From Ooceraea biroi (lineage: Eukaryota > Arthropoda > Insecta > Hymenoptera > Formicidae): DNA of 64,000 nt. The DNA is taken from contig NC_039515.1 of the NCBI RefSeq assembly GCF_003672135.1, positions 1,488,001 to 1,552,000 of the forward strand. The letters are read 5' to 3'. A program made the position numbers and the translations under genes. This document shows, one piece after another, positions 55,905-64,000 of the stretch (its first letter is position 1; each line of letters begins with the position of its first letter). The notes beneath the pieces were generated by a model. It worked only from the letters and a program-made list of their open reading frames with translations. It was not told where the DNA came from and searched no databases.

Positions 55905-57756
55905 TTATACAGGCTTATAATCTAATTTGGATTCAAGTTTCTTATTGTCAGAAACCTTCCTGACGGCTTTCATAAAATCTTCCTGTATCACGTATTCTCT
56001 CTCTAATCGTATCGCGAACAGACCAGCCTCCGTGCACACGTTTCTCAAGTCAGCACCGTTGAATCCATCCGAGAGTTTGACCACGGCCTCGTAATCTACA
56101 ATTTAATAAATAATTTTTAATTATTTAGTTAAAGATATTTATATGCTAAATATTGGTAGAGTAAAATATATCGAAGGTGCAAAATTCTTACCGATTTCAC
56201 CGTGTTTGGCGATCGGCAAGGCATGGATCTTCAAGATTTCTAAGCGAGCTTGTTCATTGGGCAGCGGTATCTCAATCTTTCTGTCCAACCTTCCCGGCCG
56301 TAATAATGCAGGGTCCAAAGTATCGGGTCTATTCGTAGCCATTATCATCTTAACTTGACCCAAGGAATCGAATCCGTCCATCTGATTCAACAATTCCATC
56401 AAAGTTCGCTGGATCTCTCTGTCAGCGCTCGTTCCTTCCGAAAATCTACGGCCGCCTATGCACAGAAATAAATATTAGTGTACTCGTGCAGTTTCACTCG
56501 CTTCTTATAAACATTGCATACCCACCGATAGCATCGATTTCGTCCATAAATATTATACAAGGTTGGTGATCACGAGCATAATTAAACATCTCTCTAATCA
56601 GTCTGGCTGATTCTCCGATATACTTGTCGACGATAGCGCTGGAGACAACTTTTAAGAAATTCGCATCTAATTGACTGGCAACAGCTCTTGCCAATAGCGT
56701 CTTTCCAGTACCTGGAGGACCATACAGCAGACATCCCTTGGGAGGGGTAATACCAACTCTTTGAAAAAGTTCAGGATTCAATAATGGTAATTCTATGACC
56801 TCGCGTAGTTCGCGTATCTGCTCGCTCAAACCACCAATTGCAGAATATGTCACGTCCCCGGGATCTTCGTGAGACATGTTATAAACTAATGGGTCAACCT
56901 AGGAAACAAGAGAAATGTTTATTAATCTTCAAGCAAAATTAAAGGCTTTCTTCCTCATATTGAAATATTAATTAACAAATTTTTACCTCACGTGGCAAGT
57001 AACGCATAATCGTAAGAGTTGTCATGTCCAGAGCAACTCTGGTCCCTGATTTTAGTTTGTTCTTATCTAGTTGACGTCGACACCCAACAACATAACGTGG
57101 ACCATTTGTTGCTTTTACTATGACTGTAAAAATAAATATGTTTATCTTTTATTTTTGTTTTATTGAAATAAAGTTTAAAATAATTATTTGTAGAGCTAAA
57201 TGCAACAAAAACATTGTTCATCATATAGACCATTGTTTATACAACTTACATTTTTCTTCAGTAAGTTGTTTCAGCACTTCTCCAACGATCTATAAATTGA
57301 AATAATCATGAAACAAAATAAAATCATAAGTTAGCATTTATTATTTTGATGACAGAAGTGAATATACCTGTCCAACACTCTGTAATGCTTTCAAGTCATT
57401 CTCAGATTTGTCATATTGCTTTGTCAGATCTTTGAGATGTTCTCTCACTAGAAAAGAAAAAATCATATTTTATATTTTTTTTTATAAATTGTTATAATAT
57501 AATGAAATACGAATACATTAATACTGTAAGGACAGCTTATTTAAATATAAAACTGAAAAGATGATAAGCTTAAGGTAGAAGTAGTAAGGTTATGAACCTC
57601 CAGAATATATCGTGAATGTAACTTGGACAGAATTTAGAATTTCGATGAAAGTGTCTTACTTTCTTTAAGACGTGATTCGACTTCCTTGTGTTCTAAGAGC
57701 TTTTTTCGATAATCCTGAAGGGCTTTTTCTCTGACAGAATCCATGGTGACCGCCAT
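55905..57756 (-). CDS. Rpt4: 26S proteasome regulatory ATPase Rpt4 (subunit 10B, PSMC6)
   Basis: Seven coding exons on the minus strand (57756-57660, 57447-57368, 57289-57250, 57123-56987, 56898-56526, 56455-56192, 56095-55905) join in frame to 393 residues, close to the 389 of human PSMC6. It is one of six AAA ATPases in the base of the 19S particle that unfold substrates into the 20S core. Order of parts: N-terminal coiled coil (DYRKKLLEHKEVESRLKE, KQYDKSENDLKALQ), OB-like region (YVVGCRRQLD), then the AAA domain with Walker A GPPGTGKT at about 178-185, Walker B IIFMDEIDA at about 234-242, the SRH region MATNRPDTLDPALLRPGRLD, and the C-terminal helical lid. The C-terminus DYKPV lacks an HbYX motif, as expected for Rpt4. 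Starts MAVTMDSVREK; the second Met could also serve. Confidence 0.96.
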
Positions 57757-58545
57757 TCTTACTTATTTTGCTGTATAACTGTCATCGAATAAATAGACAA
57801 AGATAAGCGAGATGTGCGTCAGAAATTCGAAAGGAGTAGAATCGGAAGGACAAATTTAATCTATGCTACTGACGCACATTGCGAGCTGCCTGACATACAT
57901 AACAGATTAAATAATAATTAAATTCACATTATTTCTTTTTATTTAAAATTTACATTGTCATTCGTTATCTGATAAACATTTATCATTTGTTGGGGTTCCT
58001 AGAAAACAAGGTTTTCTATTGGACATTGAACGTCGTGCATCAAAGTCAGAAATAATAATCTTCCACGTCGAATATTTAATTAATCAATATTAATTATTCA
58101 ATTATAATAATTGAAATTAACGACTTTATGTACAATAATCAGTGTGAAGTAGTGTATGCAACAAAATATAATTGTTTTCTTTTTTTCATAATTCGCGTAA
58201 AGCTTTGTGTCCATCCACGATGCTAGAAATCGATCCGAGATCTCGATCCGAGAAATGTGTGGCCAATCAACTTGCAGCCCGAGTTAATTCCTTCATGAAA
58301 ACGCATCCGCATGTCGGAGCGATCATCGCGCCGCGCCTGACGGCTCTCGATTCAGCGTGATCACGTCGACAGTCACTGTGTACATATGCATTATCTGCCA
58401 CACGCGTATCTATGATTACTCAAGTTTCTATACGCGCACCACTCCCGCTACTGCGTGTTGTCTGTGATTTTTGTGGAAGTCCCAGTACAGAACGGAACTC
58501 GGAGAGTCGGTGGTACATTGTCAAGCGCGCAGCGACGAACGTGTG
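57757..58545. other. Divergent promoter region between Rpt4 and Akt
   Basis: The start codons of Rpt4 (minus) and Akt (plus) lie 789 bases apart. The left half is AT-rich and the right half GC-rich. No coding exon recognised. Confidence 0.55.
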
Positions 58546-61441
58546 ATGGGGGACGCAGCGATGAACGTCGCAGCGTCCGGCGGCAGCGGCAGCGGTGGCG
58601 GCAGCGGTGGCGGTGGCGGCCAGCGCATCGTCAAGGAGGGCTGGCTCCAAAAACGCGGTACTGTCAATGCTATTCGCAATGTTGCGTTTCGCGCGGACTG
58701 CTAGCGATAGAGCTTACGAGCTTACCAGTTGCGACACGCTTTCCTCTTGCCTCGTTCCGCACGAGCGTATGTCACGCGCGACACCAAGTGACACGAGTGC
58801 GCGTGGTTGGTTCGTCGTCGAGGTGTCCTCGTCGACGCCGATGCGTAGGAGCACCCGAACCTCAAACGCGCCCGAGAGCGTGCACCCATCATTCCGCTTA
58901 TCGCGCGAGATTGCTCGCTCCGACGGGAGAAATAAGTTGCTCGAGTCTCGCATCACGTTCGCATGACGCGCAACTAACAAGTTCACTCGCATACTTTTGT
59001 CTCACATCGCGCGACCGCTACGTTACATCTCGTAGCACGCATTGGAGAAAATGAATAATGTCCAATGTCCATTAAGACTTTTTCTAGATAATCGTGTAGA
59101 CACATTTGTTAGATGTAACGGAAATACCAAAAATTATGTTTTTGTTTTATATTGTACACGTTATTTGCATATGTATGCAGTTTATGTTAGCCTTATATAA
59201 ACTTTAGGTAGTAATCTGAGTATGCGTAGAGTTGTAGAGATAAAAGTTTGAAACTTGACGTATGTTGGAAGTCGGGTAGAATTGATTTTTTCATTGCAAA
59301 ATGTTCCGTTGAACGTTATTTTCTTTCGTATATTTTTGGACCTTTATAAAATTAAAACATGATCTATTTGTAGGTGAACACATTAAGAACTGGAGGTCCA
59401 GGTATTTTGTTTTGAGAGATGATGGTACACTGGTTGGATTTAAGGCAAAGCCTGATCCACAAATGGCTGCGTCGGCCCAGCCGTTAAATAACTTTACAGT
59501 GCGTGGGTGCCAAATAATGTCAGTGGATAGACCTAAACCATACACGTTTGTTATCCGAGGCCTCCAGTGGACGACTGTAATCGAAAGGACATTTCATGTA
59601 GAAACTGAACAAGAAAGGGAAGACTGGGTAGCAGCAATCAGGTTCGATTCGATCACAATCCTAACTTCAGAATATGGAACCGCATAACGGTAAGCATGAC
59701 ATCACCTATGATATTTGATTGCAGATATGTAGCTGATAGGTTAGCAAGTGAAGAGCACCAGCAACAAGAACACCCTCAGATGCAACAATCTTCCTCTTCG
59801 GAGGACGTCGATATGGAATCGTCAGGAGGTGCTAGATCCGATTCCTGTAGTTCCTTAGGTGTTGTATCTACAGATATAGACGGCGGTAGTATTGATGAAT
59901 TATCGGCAAAATTCAGTGTCCAGGGAACTTCAAGTAGTAAAAGCACTGGCAAAAAGAAAGTAGTAAGTTTTGTAGATTATCTTACAGTATTTTTAGAAAA
60001 CATCTTAATAAAAGGAGAATTTTAAAAACTTTTTTTTCATTCTTTTGTTCATGGATATGTTATTTATATACATGTTGTGTTTCAGACGCTCGAAAATTTT
60101 GAATTCTTAAAAGTTTTGGGAAAGGGAACGTTTGGAAAGGTAATTTTATGTAGAGAAAAAGCGACGGGACATTTATACGCTATCAAAATTTTGAGAAAGG
60201 AGGTCATCATTCGCAAAGATGAAGTGGCACATACACTTACCGAGAACAGAGTATTACGTACCACCAATCATCCCTTTTTAATTGTACGTTAACTATATGT
60301 AAAATTAATATCGTGCATAATTCGTGCAAATTAATTTAACTTAGAATTAAATCTGTCCTTATCGCGCATTACAATTAACGTATTTGTACATTTCCAGTCC
60401 TTGAAATACAGTTTTCAAACGGCGGACCGACTCTGCTTCGTTATGGAATATGTAAATGGCGGTGAATTGTTTTTTCACTTGAGCCGATCACGGGTATTTG
60501 GTGAAGACCGCACTCGATTTTACGGCGCAGAGATTATATCAGCTCTGGGTTACTTGCACTCGCAAGGTATTATATACCGTGACCTAAAACTGGAAAATCT
60601 CCTTTTGGACAAGGATGGGCACATAAAAATTGCTGATTTCGGCTTGTGCAAAGAGGACATTACGTATGGTTCGTATCGTTCGTAAATGATGGAAAGGCTA
60701 ACTAATATCGACGCGACATCCGTTAATCTTGATGTAATTGCGTGATGCAGGAAGGACAACAAAGACATTTTGCGGAACACCGGAGTATCTTGCACCAGAG
60801 GTACTCGAGGATAACGATTACGGGCGTGCTGTGGACTGGTGGGGCGTGGGTGTAGTTATGTATGAGATGATGTGCGGTCGATTACCTTTTTATAACAGAG
60901 ATCACGAAAAGCTGTTTACGCTTATTTTATTGGAAGAAGTAAGATTTCCTAGGACGATTAGTAATGAAGCGAGAGACATGCTTGGCGGTGAGTGTCTTTA
61001 ACCTAAGTGATTACCGACATACAGTGTGTACCCTCGAGTTTCAAAACCGGCGGCACGCATCGATTCTTGACAATCGACTTCCACGTATCGTTCTTTGCAG
61101 GTTTGTTAATAAAGGATCCAAGCAGAAGATTAGGCGGTGGACCCAATGACGCAAAAGACATCATGAACCACGCATTTTTCTCGTGTATCAATTGGACAGA
61201 TCTCGTTCAGAAGAAGATCCCCCCACCGTTCAAGCCGCAAGTGACTTCAGATATTGACACTCGATATTTTGATAGTGAATTTACCGGCGAAAGTGTTGAA
61301 CTCACACCCCCCGATCAAGGCTGTTTAGGTAGTGGAGGGGGTCTGAATTCTATAGCCGAAGAACAAGAACATTTCCCGCAATTTTCATACCAAGAAAGTC
61401 ATTCTGCAGCAACTTCTTCCATTGTTTCTATTAATCACTGA
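58546..61441 (+). CDS. Akt: Akt / protein kinase B, serine/threonine kinase
   Basis: Seven coding exons (58546-58657, 59374-59641, 59725-59962, 60086-60283, 60398-60668, 60751-60987, 61101-61441) join in frame to 554 residues. Akt is the main PI3K effector in insulin signalling. After a Gly/Ser-rich leader comes the PH domain, about residues 27-127 (VKEGWLQKRGEHIKNW, RSRYFVLRDDG), with the basic residues that bind PIP3. A Ser/Gln-rich linker follows, then the kinase domain from about 211: glycine loop GKGTFGKV, catalytic Lys near 240 (YAIKILRK), YRDLKLEN near 333, DFG near 352, and the activation loop KTFCGTPEYLAPE with the PDK1-site Thr near 368. The AGC tail ends with the hydrophobic motif FPQFSY, with its TORC2-site Ser near 537. 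The ATG at 58546 is used because the reading begins there; a second Met is five codons on. Confidence 0.96.
58658..59373 (+). other. First intron of Akt
   Basis: Begins with the donor GTACTG and ends with ATTTGTAG. The left part is GC-rich and gives long but meaningless ORFs; no exon of another gene was recognised. Confidence 0.8.
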
Positions 61442-63915
61442 CAGTGTAAAGTGTCTTGCTTAATTAATATAACGAGATGTGTGATTTAATGCATGAAAAA
61501 AAAACTCCAAGCAAAAACATTCGATTACGGTATTTAACTGACGATTGTCTGCAAAGCTTGAAAGCTTAAATTTTCTCAATAGGCAGATCGATCGATTTAC
61601 CTTTCTTCATGATGCTTTTTTTACGCATCTTAAGAGATTGTCACATATCTCCAACGGCAGATTAGATTTATGCGTATAAGTGTGTGCGCGCATATAACAC
61701 CTATACACATAACTATTCATTAAAATTGTATATGGCAAAATGTATACTATAAGATTAGATTGAGATAGTATGATTAATACTTGCTGAATAGATTCGAAGG
61801 AATATGACAGGGATTAAATTATGTTCTTAATTGAATCGAATTAACTGAACAAGTCCTTGGGATATATCTATTGTGAATATTGAAGGATTTTCTTGTCGAG
61901 GGACGCGCGCGTGCGCGATAATTGTAATTATAATCTTTCGTTTAACAAGAGTTACTCTTGATACTTTCCAAGTTTACTTGTCACTGTTTATTATCTTATT
62001 TATGGAGGGGCAGTTCCTGATCTTTTTTTTTAATTCAATAAATGACCGTTACGGCAGATGCCAAAGTAAAAAAAAAATCACAACTGGTCAAGAGCCAACA
62101 GAAAAAAAGAAAGAAAAATACTTTGTCCATTGTGAAAGTAGAATTGTAGTAAAATATCAGCTTTAATTGAATTATTGTGTAAATTTGAGAACACTTTTTT
62201 AGCTTTATGAGGATATCGTTATTACTTGACTGGTCGTAATTGGAGATGTGCGAGTATTCGAAAAATCTTGAGGCGCATTAAGTTTCAAGTTTCCTGGAAA
62301 CGATTATTCGACTATTTTTAGAATTGCTTGGAAAGATAAGAGTTGTGTAAAGGCAATTTGTGGCTTAAATATTTTCTGCCTAATCTCTCCCTTTCTCTCT
62401 CTCTATGGAAATTTCTAAAATATTAAAATGTAATTAACACACCTATTGATGGAGCCAAAGCGATAGAGCTTATTGCACATATATGAACTGTGCGTGTAAA
62501 AAGTATTTATAAAGTAAAAAAAACTATTATCTCCACATCATCGCTACAATTGGTTTATCACTGAATCATTATCAACGTAAAGCTCGTGAGGTATTCGATT
62601 CCATAATTACCCAGTATAATCTAAATTTGTAAATTTTACGTGCGGTTTTGCTCCAATACAATTATAGTTATGTACTTTCATATTAAATAAGATATAAAAT
62701 GAACTTTTTAATAATGAAAAAAATTTGAATAAAATTTAACAAGGTTTTCTAGATTGCATATATTTCGTACATGCTTTACGTGTCAATTTGATTTTATTAT
62801 ATTTTTATTTCCATATCAGGATCTGTAATCTGTTTTTAGACATTTCAAAAAATTGATTTTAAATATAATTCTCATGTGAAAATGATAATTTCATAAAATG
62901 ACAAAATACTTATACAATGATTACATGAATTATTTATTAATCGTAAAAAACCAGAATCTGCTGGATTTTAACATCAGCACAAGATGAATTGTACATATTT
63001 GTGATCAAAGTGCCTAGTGAAAGATTATTCTCTAGTGCAAATGATGTAGTTATATTCGAATGCAAATGTGAAAATACAGAGTGATCACACAACAAGTGTA
63101 ATTATCTTCTTTTTACCTATCGAAACTAGTTGCTGGCCTGTTATTTCGAACAATTATCTCCCACGTGTTTTTCCAAAAACTCATTTGAAGTAGAGAAATA
63201 CGAAAAGTGTCTGAAGAGATACGAAAGTTTGCAGATTTGACACAGAGTTAGAAGTTGAAAATATATTAGCCACAATTATACGAGCGACTCGAACGTAAGA
63301 CCTCGAATATAAGCGTTGACGGAAATAAAGTCGTAAAAATATGTGATATGTGAAGTTTTGGAGAAACTCGCACACGTCTAATTATAACACGAATTTTAGA
63401 TCGAAAAGAAATGCGTTTTCCTAATAAAAAGTCAAGGCTATACGTTATATATATTTATCACTGAATAGTAATTAATTGTGAAAGAGTTAGATGGAAAAAC
63501 GAAAATCTTATACACTAATACTATATTATTATACGATACTATATATTATATATATACTATAATAATTATATATATATATATACATATATTTATATTTTAA
63601 CAATTAAAGGATTATATTGTACGTTTTGCATTTGCTACTTTTTTACTTGTTCATACGTAAAAGCTATGCAAATATTTTATTATTCACGATGTCTATTTGC
63701 GTAAAATCTGTATTAGAAATTCGAATTATAATTATATATACATATAATACACACTCACATCTAAGGAGAGTGAAGGGAATACCTGGTTCACTGATTCATG
63801 TATGTCACTCGATAAACTAAAATTTATCGAGTATGTGAAATAATTTATCTTCTTTATGCGTCTGTTGTTTTATCTTGTTACTTGATAGCTAATTAGAATT
63901 AAATTTTACATCCCA
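61442..63915 (+). other. Akt 3' UTR and intergenic region
   Basis: AT-rich with TA microsatellites at about 63540-63595. No conserved coding exon. Several AATAAA signals occur (for example near 62728), so the Akt 3' end cannot be fixed. Confidence 0.45.
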
Positions 63916-64000
63916 TTATTCTATAGAATGAGCTTCCACGTATTGTGGATAAGGATTGTCTTTTATGAGCCAAACTCTGTCTAAAACAGCGCCTTCTTTG
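63916..64000 (-). CDS. C-terminal coding end of an unrecognised gene (partial)
   Basis: Reading the minus strand inward from the window edge, one frame stays open and ends at the stop codon 63918-63916. The readable part, about 27 residues, is AVLDRVWLIKDNPYPQYVEA followed by HSIE, of globular composition and unlike the AT-rich DNA beside it. No acceptor is needed inside the window, so the exon must continue to the right. I do not recognise the protein. Confidence 0.5.
   Translation of the reverse strand, partial: KEGAVLDRVWLIKDNPYPQYVEAHSIE

Noticed and set aside
61873..62166. 97-codon ORF downstream of Akt
   Set aside because: Lies in the probable Akt 3' UTR, AT-rich composition, hydrophobic and Lys-rich without a domain.
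1..64000. CRISPR arrays, prokaryotic operons, viral genes, rRNA or tRNA genes
   Set aside because: Looked for but not found; the repeats are inverted or dispersed transposon remains, and all recognised genes are spliced or single-exon insect nuclear genes.

Overview
This is a stretch of an insect nuclear genome. Genes are split by GT-AG introns, UTRs and introns are AT-rich, promoters are GC-rich, and the protein set is arthropod: blistered/SRF, intersex/MED29, naked cuticle, Dp, wuho/WDR4 and Akt. A TTAGG-type repeat block and the look of the proteins suggest Hymenoptera, probably an ant; that is inference, because no species marker can be checked here. There are no prokaryotic or viral genes and no CRISPR array.

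Layout, left to right: SRF/blistered (minus, 2708-6048, a mariner relic in its intron, CArG boxes upstream); MED29/intersex (minus, 7299-7931); a MITE-rich gap; an AT-hook nuclear protein of six exons (plus, 11528-14303) with a long 3' tail; naked cuticle (minus, 20053-25715, five coding exons including a 64-nt first exon that no long ORF reveals); an 8.8-kb gene-poor GC-rich and purine-rich stretch; a small secreted Asn/Gln/Gly-rich protein (plus, 34553-35357); inositol polyphosphate 1-phosphatase (minus, 35868-37589); a repeat-packed block; a broken slu7 copy (plus, 39988-41509); another repeat-packed block with a 291-bp near-perfect palindrome; E2F partner Dp (plus, 44202-47955); COP9 subunit 9 (minus, 49254-49887); the mitochondrial 2-oxoglutarate/malate carrier (plus, 50696-52409); WDR4/wuho (plus, 54432-55601); proteasome ATPase Rpt4/PSMC6 (minus, 55905-57756); Akt (plus, 58546-61441) with a long 3' region; and the last exon of an unrecognised minus-strand gene at the right edge.

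Exon models were built by hand from splice sites and phase. Every multi-exon model given as intact closes in frame: SRF 365 aa, AT-hook 606, Nkd 574, INPP1 371, Dp 485, CSN9 58, carrier 292, Rpt4 393, Akt 554. The genes do not form a pathway cluster; they are ordinary housekeeping and developmental genes in mixed orientation, with divergent pairs (CSN9/carrier, Rpt4/Akt) and a convergent pair (WDR4/Rpt4).

The accessory content is transposon debris: one dead mariner plus two foldback MITEs apparently built from its right end, a three-copy foldback family, a three-copy GGCTGCGTT-ended family, two copies of a short retroelement with perfect 13-bp target duplications, a 740-bp foldback carrying TTAGG arrays, and several single palindromes. 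I found no clear undescribed biological system. The best leads are the mariner-derived MITEs, the retroelement pair around the damaged slu7 copy, the recent 291-bp palindrome, the CArG cluster at SRF and the unrecognised secreted and AT-hook proteins.
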